Shown here: positions 1-11,985 of the stretch, piece by piece | Numbering within the stretch: the stretch's first letter is position 1 | How the letters are laid out: the number at the start of each line of letters is the position of its first letter | Source: Panorpa germanica | Lineage: Eukaryota; Arthropoda; Insecta; Mecoptera; Panorpidae | Assembly (NCBI GenBank): GCA_963678705.1 | Contig: OY783207.1 | Location: forward strand, 3,472,001 to 3,536,000 | Reading direction: 5' to 3' | Length of the DNA: 64,000 nt | Program-made: the position numbers and the translations under genes | Notes under the pieces: generated by a model | What the model saw: only the letters and a program-made list of their open reading frames with translations | Told to the model about the DNA's origin: nothing | The model's database searches: none

Positions 1-2573
1 TTGTAGAACCGTCCTCAAAATATAAGTTAAAAGGATGCCTTTGTAGGCATAAATCTACGCACTTTAATTATTAAAATCTTGCTTTATAGCTGATAAAAAC
101 ATATAAAATATTGTAATTATATTAAGGGCACTTATATTAACAACATATTTAAATTTTACTGGTGACTACTTTAAATTCAAATTTAACTTTTAATTACCAA
201 AAACGTTTAGCCCATCTTCTGGCAGCAGTAATTGAAACCCTAAATGTTGAAAAGAGAGGACATAAAACTATAATAATATTATGTTAATTTCATCGCGCAT
301 AAATTCGCAAACTACATAAATTTTATTAAAGATAAACTAGATAAGTTATACACCGCGATTTGGGATGACACCTATTAAACTATAGTTGAACTAACTTTAA
401 TTATACAAGTACAAACATACTGATTATAATCTTATATGTAAATTTTAGATATGCTAATCATTTAAGATAATCTTGTGTATCAGTATTTTTATCAACTAAT
501 TATTGATTATTAATATTTTTGAAAATACAGGCATTGAAGTTATGACAAATTTATTGAAATATTAATGCTAACAAATCAATAAATTTGAACATAGTCCAAA
601 TATATTTGCAGGAAGTTGTTTTACACTTAGGAAACAGCAACCTTGGTAATTATTTAATACATGACGCGATGTTCACCTCACTTTAAGTTGATTTATTAAC
701 AATTAAGAGAATATCCACGTGTTTAGTTTATAAACTATAACTAGGTGAATATAAATATGTAATAAACAAACAAATCGAACACTGTACGTACCTTAATATA
801 ATACGGTGATACTACTTAATTATTTATAAGTATAAAACACCATGACCCAGTTAATATGTTATATTTTATAAATAGTTTTTAAATGAATTAATATCACTGG
901 AATGTATTATTTATTAAAAGATTGCATGTAACAGCACTATCACATATGTATAATTTAATTAAATGCTAATATTGATAATATATTTTTATCATACTTTTAA
1001 GTAATATGATTTATAATTTATACCATAGTTGAATTTAAATTAATTTATCTAATATTATGACAATGTCTTATTAAATAATCTGATTTTAAGTTTGACATTT
1101 AATGATCGATCATTAGAAACAATACCATCATCTGTCATTCAATTACACCATTGCCAACATGTGCAATGAAAACATACGAAGTGAAATACAAGTTTGCAAC
1201 TAAGCAGCATTTTTAAAAATGTCAAATACATGTGCTAGCTTAAAACAAAAATACATATTATAAAATATAATAAACACAAAACCAAATGCAAATTATAAAA
1301 ATATAGAACTGATATAATGAAAATAATTTTATCTAATAGAAATGTTTTATTTACCATTAGAGCCGAATCCCAAAGAAAAATATAAATGTTTTTTAAGTTT
1401 TAAAATTTTGGAAGGTATTCTTTTAATAATATTTGATCGTTTAATGATATAATTACTTTATAAAACAAAACAACACTATTATCTATATCAGATTCGAAAG
1501 ATATCACCGAAATATTTCCCAGAAAACATTTAGTGCCGCTTGCTGAACTCATTGTTATTGCAAAAAGTAATGGCGTTTTCTATTCAAGAAAAAATATTGC
1601 TCTCGTTCAAAATTCACGTATTTCTCGTAGACACTAGATTGTTCTAAATCTAAGAATAAAACATAGGTAGTATAGGAATAAAAAATTATTTGAAGTATAT
1701 TAAAAGCAATTTTCTTTTTGAAATATAAATAACATTTAATTTACCCAAATCAACTTGTTTTTAAAATTAGTGAAATAAAATTTAAAACTAAGTTTTGTAA
1801 ATATAAAGTTTTTATTAGAAAATAAATGAATTGTATATCAATTTCATATTTGAAGACTGCACTCGTAAAATTGTTTAGTTATTAAAAATGTATAAATTGA
1901 TATAATATGTAACATACGGGTGCTTATTTTCTATGAATTTCATACAAATACTATTTTTAATTATTTGTTGAAAACATGATCGATTAGTTTTCCTTTTTTT
2001 TTTTTGCAAAATTGGCCTAAAGTATTTATATAATTTCATTTACCAAAATTTGTTTTTTATTGTAATGTATGTACCTGCACTAGGACCAATAAATTTGCTG
2101 CAAAACCAATCAATATCACTCACCAAAATTAAATTAAAAATTAGAAATCCCACGTACCCTAAGAGATGTCAGAAAATAATAATTAAATTAAGTTACAATT
2201 AAAAAAACTCAGTCTTTAGCCTAAACTTATTTAAACTAGTAATTATTCCAATAACTTTTTTTACGACTTTAAAATAAAATTTTGTTTAAAATTATAAAAA
2301 AAATGCAAATTTTGGTGATTCATGTTTTCTAAATTTCACAATATGAACTAAATATGTGTACACCTCTCTGCAGATTCAAATACATAAGTTCAAGTTATGT
2401 ATATTCGCACAGATAGAACTATCTGTGAAACATTTAATACATATATGTTCATCCACAAACATTTTCAATATTATTTACATTCTTCCAAAGGCCCCATTGT
2501 TTTTAAATTATGTAAAGAATTCTCATTGGTTCAATAGCAATTGAGATTAATAGTCCATTTTTAACATTTATGC
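1..2573. other. Non-coding AT-rich intergenic DNA
   Basis: No open frame with coding character is visible on either strand. The stretch lies downstream of the minus-strand phosphatase gene. Around 1541-1571 a short segment (gctgaactcattgttattgc and following) resembles the arms of the inverted repeat at 29834-29933, so it is probably a fragment of the same dispersed repeat. The rest is simple AT-rich sequence in which I see nothing specific. Confidence 0.7.
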
Positions 2574-2579
2574 TTTATT
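2574..2579 (-). terminator. Poly(A) signal of the PP2C gene
   Basis: AATAAA on the minus strand about 18 nt past the TGA stop at 2597-2599. If used, the 3' UTR is very short. No cleavage evidence is available from sequence alone. Confidence 0.5.
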
Positions 2580-2596
2580 GTTGGTAGAAAACTTTT

Positions 2597-5500
2597 TCAC
2601 TGTGTTGAAGTATCGACACTGCTGCTGCTTTCTTCTGTTTTTGCTTTCTTAACTTGTTCTTCGTTTGTGGGTGATTCCGATGCTGCTCTCTTTTTTGTTT
2701 GACTTTCTGATGTAGATATTGATTCGATTGAATTTGAACTCTGAGAATTTTTTAATACCACAATGACCGCCGTCATATTGTCACATCCTGTTCCATCTCC
2801 CATTGTGTGAGGGGCAAGACAATGATCGAACATCTATAAGAAACAAATTCTATATTAAATCACTATTTTTGGATTAGTATTCGATTTTTCATATTGATAA
2901 AATACCTCTTCGCAAATTAGTGATAATTTTTCACGACCTTCTTGGATTCTAGGTCTAACAAAATCTATAACATCCTGACTAGTCATAAAATTCCAAATCC
3001 CATCACAAGCCAAGACTATAAATTCATCCTCATTGTTCAGCTCCAGCTTTTTGATATCTGGTACAGGGCTTATCATTTGTTCCTCGACACCTAATTCTTT
3101 ATTCTGAAACATTCATGTTTAAAATTAAAGTTACATCAGTATAGCTACACTCCATAAGAAATGTAAAGGCTACTTACTTGCTTGTATGCATGATCACCAA
3201 TGGCTCTAGATAAGTTTAAGCCACCGTTTACTCTCCCATCAAGAGTAACTCTTCCGCCAGCTTTCAAGATGCGCTTCATTTCTGGTTCATCTTCTGGTTT
3301 ATGATCAAAACTCATCTCAACTGCCTTTCCAGCACGACAAACGACACATCTGAAGTAAGAGATTATTTACATTTTAAAGGAATAAAAGTTATACATATTA
3401 AAAAAAAATACGGGTACATACCGCGAATCGCCCGCATTTGCCACATAGAGATCTTTGTTGTGTAGCAATGCAACAACTGCAGTACATCCACTGTCTGAGC
3501 CCGGCTCTTCAGTCATCTGTGCCATAAATTCATTATCTTCTGGCTGTAAATCTTCTTGATCTTCAGCATCATCTTCATCTTCGTCCTCATCTTCCTCTTC
3601 AGTTGAGTCTTCTCCATCATCTTCTTCAGCATCTACTTCCAGTTCTTCGTCTTCTGATGAATTTATAGCTTCTTTAGCTGCAAGAAGACAAATATGTTAT
3701 ACGAAATTATAAAATTTAATAACTAAACCAACATCAATTTATTCCACCTTCAAAGGTTTCATCATTGTCCTCAGAATCGCTGTCATCTCCTGTAGCCAGT
3801 AAAAGCTTTTCAGCATAATTTTTAATTGTTTTCACAATAGATGAAGTGTCGACTGAACTTGAAATTTGAGTTACTTTTGCTTTTGCTAAAATAAATTTGT
3901 AATAGTTCTTTTAAATATTGCATGTGGTTTATCAGGTAATAGATGTATTTTTTCATATTTATTTCTTACCTTTCCCTTTGCCTTTTGAAACACTTTCAGT
4001 TATTTCACCATTTTCAAGACCAGAAGAACTAGATACGTTTTCATTTTTGGAGCTATCTCCTGAAACATACATTTTCATAAGGTTTACAAAATTTAAATAT
4101 TATATCTTAATCAGTATCCTAAGAAGCTTAGATTAATAAACTTTGCTAACCTTCTGCTTCGATATTATCAGAACCAGACACTTCCCCATTCATTTCCTTA
4201 ACTGGTGATGCAACTTCGACTTTTGTGTCGGTGCTACTTTCAGGAATATCGCTCTCCATTTTCTCTCCGACTTCTTTTACATTTTCTGAGCTATCTGGCA
4301 TATCTGGTTTAACATCCGTACTCATCTCGGAGTCCCCATTGCTGGTGCTGCTAGCTGGAACATCTTCGTTATTTTCACTCGAAGATGCCGGTTCGGATTT
4401 TTGTGGATCCTGAGTGCTTGAACTGCTCACGGCAGTATCATCACTGTCGTCCTCAATATCAGGTTTAGTAGAGCAGTCTAAACGCAAAACAAAAGGTTTT
4501 AATATATATATACGTATGTATTGATATTTCTTTAGCAATAACAATAAATACCCGCGCTTGAGCTAGAAGCACCATCAGATTGACTAGCACCAAGTGTTCT
4601 TCGACCTCTTAGATATGGAGAGACAGGTTTAGAAGAACTCTCACCTGCTTTTAGTCTATTAAGAGCTGGATTGCGAGCTACCTCACTTTTTAATTTAGCT
4701 AAAGGGGAAATGCATTTATATTTTTGCAAAACTTCATCAAGTGGCATATCAGCCTCCTGGTATAAGTTGGCCATATCCTCCTCGCTGGAGTCATCTTTAG
4801 AACAATGAACATAAAGTTAATAAACTTATAAGGTTTACTTATAAGAAATCATCATTTGGTATAAAGCGACTGCGCGTAATATTTAAGATGCAAATAACTA
4901 ATTACGTAATATTTACCCCCATAAACTCCATTACCCTTATCACCAGCCAAATTTTTTAGCTCCTCAATTACAGGTCTCGTAGCAACTGAAGCATCAATGC
5001 CAAGAAAGGTGTCTTTTAGTGCTTGTTCAATTTCCCCATTTTTATAATTATCAGATTCTTTAAGGAATTTTGGTAGCTCTTTGGCGCAATATAAAGCAAC
5101 CTCAGATCCTCCATGGCCATCATACACAGCAAAAAGGGAAGCACTGGTGTCAAAGTCTAGTATACAATTGTGAGCATCCTAAAATTGTTCTGTACGTTAT
5201 TATTTTGCATAAATACCAAACAAAAAAGAAAAAACGAACATAAACAAATGGAACTCTTTTCCACTTGAACCATCTATTGGTGTATGTTTATGTCTGTTAT
5301 TCATAAAAACATTATGATCCCATAATAAAACGAAAAAGAAATTTAATTAAAATATTATTACTAAACCTATAATTAAAATTTTAAGATTGCAGAGTTAAAT
5401 TATGGGAAAAAATGTTAACAACCGACTCTAGCCCGCTAATAATACAGATGTGCTGCAGATACTATTAGTTTTAAGTTAAGATAGGCGTATTGTACAAAAA

Positions 5501-5849
5501 TACAGACAGTAATAATATATTAAAAATTAGAATATTTAATTAAAAATGTCAAATGTCTAAAAATTCTTTTAACGTAGATGATATAAAAAATAGCGCCAAT
5601 GATCATTACGAGTATTTCATTTAATTTACTTTCGGTATCATAAAACTTACAGAACTAAATAACAATGTTTGTAAATATAATATTTTTTTTAAGGATATAG
5701 TAAGAATTTATTATGTACATCAGTAAAATTAAGCATACCTCTTGGCTAACCCGCCAGCCCTGCATGGAACTGGCACCACAAGATAATAAGTCGCTAGCGT
5801 CATCACTAGATATTTTTTCTGTAATTGGTTCTGATAAATAGGCACCCAT
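2597..5849 (-). CDS. PPM1G: Protein phosphatase 1G (PP2C family, PPM1G-type)
   Basis: A metal-dependent Ser/Thr phosphatase; in animals PPM1G is nuclear and acts on splicing and transcription factors and histones. Ten exons fit GT-AG rules and phase: 5849-5739, 5178-4917, 4794-4552, 4477-4151, 4059-3970, 3885-3748, 3677-3422, 3349-3178, 3103-2906, 2833-2597, giving 677 residues. The start [12 protein letters not shown] matches the family's conserved N-terminus. Visible catalytic motifs are VYDGHGGSE (metal site), [36 protein letters not shown] and [10 protein letters not shown]. As in PPM1G, a long acidic Ser/Glu/Asp insert splits the catalytic domain; it is encoded mainly by exons 3-7. Exons 3-6 are all phase 1-1 and multiples of three, so they can be skipped without frameshift. 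The tail is basic and acidic ([15 protein letters not shown]), nuclear-signal-like. Family assignment is firm; the exact insert boundaries are hand-made. Confidence 0.93.
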
Positions 5850-6451
5850 TTTTTATGCTTAACTAATATTACACTTAAATAGTAAAAACTTATAACAAAC
5901 ACGTTTTAAAAGAAAGCGGTTAGCATGCAAAAATATTCGCATCCCTAGCCGCCATTCACAAGTTCACACAACTTATACATGGCATTCATTTCAATTCATT
6001 TATGAGCATTTATACTGGCCTATAATTTATATTAGCAGATGGCGCTCAGTGCAGTCTTAGCAAAATCCCCGGCAAAAATCTCGTTTAAAAAAATTTAACT
6101 ATTTTAAAAATGTGCATATAAGATTTTATTTAAATAAAATGATAAATTTTCTATAATTGATTTAATTACCAAAATATTGTGACTCAAACAATTGAACAGT
6201 TTTGTTGAACCATAACGAATTTTAACAATTGATTTAACGAGGTTGATGAAACGTCTAGCATCGCAAATAGGCTGACGTTTAATAGAATTAAAAAAGACAA
6301 TAACAAAGATATGTACATTTCATAAAAAATTATATTTCATAATATATTAGATCATAATATTTTATAGAAAAGAGCTAATCACAATTCAAACAAAAAAATA
6401 ATTTTTATTCATTATTAGGGTAAAATAAAATTAGTACTATAGAAATTGCCT
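5850..6451. other. Intergenic region between PPM1G promoter and TAF5L 3' end
   Basis: About 600 bp containing the PPM1G upstream region (5850-6060, where short 5' UTR and promoter must lie) and AT-rich filler. No ORF or clear TATA box is recognisable. Confidence 0.5.
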
Positions 6452-6457
6452 TTTATT
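6452..6457 (-). terminator. Poly(A) signal of the TAF5L-like gene
   Basis: AATAAA on the minus strand about 25 nt beyond the TAA stop at 6482-6484. Another candidate lies near 6403. Confidence 0.45.
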
Positions 6458-6481
6458 TCAAAGTCAATTTTAATCTCAACT

Positions 6482-9400
6482 TTAATCACACACAGAACGT
6501 GACGGTAAGCCGAAAATATTACCAATGCATAGATTTTTCGTTTGTACAAAATCGATATTCATTATTCTTCGGAAACTTTTGTGACAGGGACTTCCGACCG
6601 ACCACTTATTGCCCCTAAAAAAGAAATAGATGTAAACATATGTAAAGAGACATTTTTAATGTAAGAGATGCAATCATTCTTACCCTTCACAAATCCATAA
6701 TTTAACCTCTCCATTCTTAGTACCAGAAAGTAATCGATTCTGGTTTGAAGGATCCCAAGCTAAGCTTACAATATGATCCGTATGTCCCGGTAGAAGATGC
6801 AATCTTTTGCACATTGCAATATCCCATATTTGAATGTGCGTGTCTTCACCTATTGAAAAAAACCACCAATACTTTATGAAAAGTTTTGAAACTTAATAAA
6901 AGCAAATAGGATACATACCTGCTGCCGCTAATAACTTTCCATCTGGACTAAATTCAATTGTTGAAATGGATCCACCTTTTCCATTAAATAATCTAATAGC
7001 GCTTCCATCGAAAATAGAAAATATTCTTACAGTGGTATCTTTTGATCCAGTTGCTACATAACGTTCATTGGAGTGAAACCTAATGCACTACAAGATTAAA
7101 AACATATTCAAGTTACCTTTAAAATTCATGGTTTTTTTTTTATAAATATATTTACAATATGTAAATTCCATACAAAATGCTCTAATTTTAAACTTACTTC
7201 GATATCAGATATATGGCCAGCAAAGGTTCTTATAGGATTGGTACGATCACATGCCCATAGCCGAGCAGTGCAGTCCTGCGAGCCACTGGCAAAATAGTAG
7301 TCATTTGGAGATATATCAACACACCATACGGGATTATGATGAGCACTGCAGGTAAATAATGAGCGGATGACTTTCTAGATTCACAGATCTTTTCAAGGCA
7401 GTTTATGGTGTTGAAGCCTCTTATATGTGGGCTACACCGCTGCCTAATAAATATTTACCAGTGATAATATTTGCATATTATCAATCATAAGACAAATCCT
7501 CTAAACACAAATTCATGTATTATTTAACGTAATATTTTCTACCGTTACGTATTATTATTTACCAAAGTTTAACATAATGGGCTTGTGTCCTCATTTTTTA
7601 GTGGTCAATTTTTCAATTGATGATTTGAAATTGATGTTAATAAATGTGTATTGGTGTGTCTATTTTATTAAATATCTAAATATTAGACGGAGATATAGCA
7701 ATTAAAAGTTTGAATTGTAGTTTTAGCGCTAGAAATGGTCGACCATATTTGTATGACGTGAAATGCATTTTAACGTCAGTTATTTGTTGAGTAGGTCAGT
7801 GCTGTGGTAATGTTTTGTAGCTGTTGGTATTCAAATAATCAAGTTAAGTCAAAGTTTAATTTAACCCTGCTAAGGCAGACATAATATTTAAATTTTATTA
7901 TTCCTTGAAATAGCTGTAAATAATATTTGATATTTTGATATATAAATACATATAGCAGAGATTTATGAGCTGTAAGGTGGGTAACCTTACACAAGGATTG
8001 TGATGTCACATGCATTTGGAATGTGTACAACATTGAATCCAATTGAATCCCTTTAATATTTAAAAAGACAAAATGACTTTTTTAATTGTTAATATCTCCT
8101 AACATATAAGGAGTTATTAAAAAATAATTGAACATTTGAGGTTCTAGTAATCCACTTTATCAATATATAGTACACTTTTATAGAAATTAAGACATAGGAC
8201 ACAAGCCCATTCTGTAACATTATCATTAAATAAATAAAAGACATTAAAAATCTTTTACTAATATATTAATTATATTACCATTTATATTCACTTAATAATT
8301 TTTATTGTACTTTTCTTACAGTGCAACATTATGTTTTATAACTTTAGAAATGTTACGTAACAGGTAAACTTTGTTATGTTAAATAAATCTTAAATATATG
8401 TAGCTGTGTTTAGCGGACAAGCGTATAGACAATAATGTTTCTGTAAACTAATGAAACTTACCTGTATGTAGCTACTTCGCAACCAGTACTAATATTCCAT
8501 AGTTTCACCGTCGTATCCCTAGATGCTGATAGCAGATGAGGATCTGTTCTTGTAAAACGCAAACTAGTTATTTCGCCTTGGTGACCCATTAATGATTGAT
8601 CGTTATTTCTAATCCTAATATAAAGAAAATGTAAGTAATAGAGTATACGAATTGTTTAAAAGGCTATTCCAAATATACCATGAATAACCAAGTTCGTCCT
8701 TTTCACGTAGGGCCCCGAGATCCAAATCCATTTGATTTTCTTCAGAGTGATTGCATAGCAAAATATCAGAATTAGTAAAACCAAAAGCTTTTGTAGAAGT
8801 CATTTTATCCAAAGCTGCACATGTAACTCTGAAATAATTAGTATCTTATAATATAATATAATACTGCTATATTTTATAATGAATAATACTATAAGAAATT
8901 GGGGGACATACAAAAGAGACTATGGATGTTCGACAGATTGATATCCAGTATGATGATGTATGGAACAGAGATATGGGGGTGCAAGGAGCAAGAGAAGTTG
9001 GAAAGAATACAGGAGAGATATATTAAATGGATAGTAGGGCTGGACAGGTGCACGTCAGGATACATGATCATGGAGGAGCTAAAAAGGGACAATATATATA
9101 TATATATATTTAAGGATTAAAATGTATTGTACTAAGACAGAAGAATGTAATGCCGAAAAGTAAAACATTAAATAAATAAATAATAATGCTATAAGAAGTT
9201 GACGTACTTCTCTGCATTCAATAGATTAGTTATTGCCCATGTTTCCATATTTTTCATTTGATGAGCAGTCTCTCTCATTTCTTGCAATTCATCATTTACT
9301 GCAATATTAGAACTTAAACCATTCGATTCTTTACTAGTGGAAGATGAAGGATCTAGTGTCCTTTCTTCACAAGTAGGTAGTGAAGATTCTTTTGGTAAGA

Positions 9401-10851
9401 TGCTTGGAACGTGATCTTCTCCAACAACTTGAAGTTCTGTGAACATATTTAAAAATAAGTGAATGCTGCTTCAGCGTTTATAAACATTTAATTACATACT
9501 ATTTGTAAAATATTTTCCAATACCTGGATTATCTGTTTCGCTTTCTTCCACATTTGTCGTACTATTTTTTAAAGGCACTGTCAGAGGTATGAAATCATAT
9601 TTAAACCATCTATTAAGTACATGTACAATGAGCACATGTGCATGTTTGTATAAATATTGAGTGAGAAATATGGAAGCCTGGTTAGATATTAAAACTTTTT
9701 GTTTCATAGACCTGTATTTAACAATTTCAAACAAAATATTATTCATTTAAACATAAGGGTTCTAAAATACTCTTTAATAAAAAATAGGTACATACCTAAA
9801 TAACATTAATATCGGTCTTGAATGAGTATCTATTTCTTGTCTACATTCCATTAATTCCAAAACTAATTCACCAAGCCATTCTTGAAAAGTATGATTATCA
9901 AATGTTTTTATTAATGAAATATTTTCATGTATTTTAAAGAAATTTTTGGGAAATTCGATATCAATGACCCCACTATCCAATATTGCGTTGAAATGTTTTT
10001 TTAAGAAAATTATAGCATATTTTCTACTAGCTCCATTCAAAAGCTCTATGTATAAATGTGCTAGTAGAATAGGTGTAATGAATAATAGTTCTCGTTTCAC
10101 GGGACCGTCCTTCAAGTTAGTAATTGATTGTATTAATCTGCAAAACAAATTTTTATTGATAAATTGAAGAAATGTTTATTTTAAAATATATATGTTGATA
10201 AACTGAAATTATTTAATAAAACAATTACTGTTATTACTTGGTTAACTGTTTATCTACTTGTATTAAAGTGCTTGTATCGATATTTGAGGGTGAAAATTTT
10301 ACAGCATTAAGATTCCTTACTGCTGCCCCCATAGTTGCTAACTGTTTGGCCTCGTTAGCGTCAACGCATAATCTTCTCAGAAGCTGAACGTTGCCATTAC
10401 TGCTCGCCTAAAAAATTAAAGATTCTTAAACACAAAGGACATGGAACAATATTTTTTCAATATAAAAATAAAACAGATTAAAGAATTTGCTGGAAATCAG
10501 AAACTGTAGGTGATGTAACATATTATCTTAAATTATAGATCGCAAGGTGTAAATTTGTGAACACTATTTCTTTAATATAAAAAGAGTACGCAATATAATT
10601 TTAGACACGTTACCATTACAATTTACAATTATTTTTACTGCAGAAAATACCTTGATTTTAAAGTTACGTCGCTTCAAATAAGTGGCTACCGCCGCCTTGA
10701 CTCTTTCGCTCTTCTGTAGGTTAAAGTCTTCAACTACAGCATTCGGTTTATTAGATTCTGTTTTAATTTTGGATTGACATTCTATTGCTTCCTCTGAAGA
10801 ATTATGAATGTCTTCTTCCATTGGCGTTTCTTCTTTTATAACAACTTCCAT
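6482..10851 (-). CDS. TAF5L: TAF5-like WD40 protein (SAGA/PCAF complex subunit)
   Basis: A structural subunit of the SAGA histone acetyltransferase complex; the fly counterpart is wda. Eleven exons hold phase: 10851-10651, 10407-10238, 10137-9796, 9711-9524, 9436-9208, 8828-8679, 8614-8462, 7345-7198, 7087-6919, 6849-6684, 6614-6482, giving 682 residues. The N-terminus has a LisH-like stretch (KAAVATYLKRRNF) as in TAF5L. Exons 3-4 form the TAF5 N-terminal domain (LLAHLYIELLNG, FQEWLGELVLELMEC). Exons 7-10 carry WD40 blades: LMGHQGEITSLRF, SASRDTTVKLW, PVWCVDISPNDYYFASGSQD, FHSNERYVATGSKDTTVRIF, IEFSPDGKLLAAA, LPGHTDHIVSLAWDPS. The last exon ends in a strand resembling the TAF5L C-terminus (MNIDFVQTKNLCIG). 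TAF5L rather than TAF5 is chosen from the sequence style. I start at MEVVIKEE; an in-frame upstream ATG at 10908 adds a hydrophobic stretch and is less likely. The ~1.1 kb seventh intron contains a MITE. Confidence 0.88.
7577..8210 (-). mobile_element. GGGCTTGTGTCC-family MITE, copy 1
   Basis: Full-length copy of a ~0.6 kb element with ends ATGGGCTTGTGTCCT and AGGACACAAGCCCAT. It sits in the seventh TAF5L intron and runs opposite to copies 3-5. No transposase. The ends are always flanked by AT, so either AT is the duplication or the repeat starts with it. The 67-aa ORF on its minus strand is incidental. Confidence 0.8.
8900..9181 (+). mobile_element. Truncated, internally deleted non-LTR retrotransposon
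   Basis: A plus-strand frame reads GDIQKRLWMFDRLISSMMMY, then GTEIWG and LERIQERYIKWIVGLDR, the region after the reverse transcriptase domain in Jockey/R1-type elements common in Hymenoptera. It ends in an AATAAATAAATAA tail. Near-identical 19-bp direct repeats (aataatRctataagaaRtt) at 8881-8899 and 9182-9200 are its target-site duplication. It lies in an intron of TAF5L, eight bases from the end of exon 5. Confidence 0.8.
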
Positions 10852-11985
10852 TTTCAACAGTTTCAGAAACGATAACAAGAAACAGGAGATAAGATGTAAA
10901 TGGACCAAATAACAAATTAGACCAGCCCCTTATTATACCTGAAAATTCATGTCAGTCATATTTAATTAGCTAATTTAATAATCACAAATGGTTTAAAACA
11001 TTTTGACACAACCAAAAATGCTATTTTTACCTGGTATTGTACTATTAAATAACAAGAGCAACGTGCTACAGTTTTCTGGTTTATACTATGTAATTAATGC
11101 AATTTTCATTTGAGCGAAATTTTAGCGTTTGAAATTAATTAAACATCTTAATTATTTATTTTAATTATGACATATTAGCAGAATTAAAAATTATGGTATT
11201 TATTTAAAAAAAACTGCATTTTTGTGTCTTTACAGTGATTTTCAGATGGTATAACCACAACAAAATCACAATTTGATATTCCTTTTACCAATTTATTTTA
11301 AAAAATAGACATTATTAAAGTTGAAATTTGCAATTTGAGCGTATTTGAGGTTATAACACTAGAAGTAACACAGATGACAGATGTTTTTTTTTGGCTTAAT
11401 GCAAGATTCTCACCAAATAAGGCAGAGAGGAAAGGTTTGAAAATATAATATTTAAATAATAAATAAATTATTGGCGGTTTATTTCAATTTGTTTTATACA
11501 AAATATTTATTATTTATAACATTTTTAATTAGAAATTATATTCGCGACACTGTGCATCACTAACTTTTTCAATAGAGGTGTATTGAATGAAGATTCAATT
11601 TTAATGTTTAATCTCATCGTTTTTCACCTCCAAACTAAGAATGAAATATTAGAAGACCCGTACCGAATAACAAGACAGTTTAAGACAGTTTTTTCTTATG
11701 TGTATGACCGCTCTCGAGAGCAACTTAACTAATGTAGAGCCCCATCAAATTCATCTTGTGGCTCATACGAAGCTTCGAAAATTTAAAAATACCGCGCGAT
11801 GCAAATGTCAAAAAATATAAATATAAACATAGGTGGCACTAAAGTGTGAAAATGTAGTAAAAAACAAAACAACACAAAATTTAGTCAAATTTTAAAATTT
11901 TTAGTATTTTTAACGAAAATTTAATGTTCTGATCTTATTTACAATATTATGTGACTTAAGCAAGTGTACAAATCTAAACTTTATA
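10852..11985. promoter_or_regulatory. Shared upstream region of divergent TAF5L and ABC loci
   Basis: The TAF5L start codon (minus) and the first ATG of the disordered/ABC locus (plus) face away from each other 1.1 kb apart. No coding frame lies between. The sequence is AT-rich with no TATA box or CpG-rich core that I can point to. A bidirectional promoter role is inferred from layout only. Confidence 0.45.

Noticed and set aside
6562-6614. Shorter TAF5L ending with stop at 6562-6564
   Set aside because: It needs a one-base phase, but the preceding exon leaves two bases. The phase-correct frame runs to 6482 and ends in a TAF5L-like strand.
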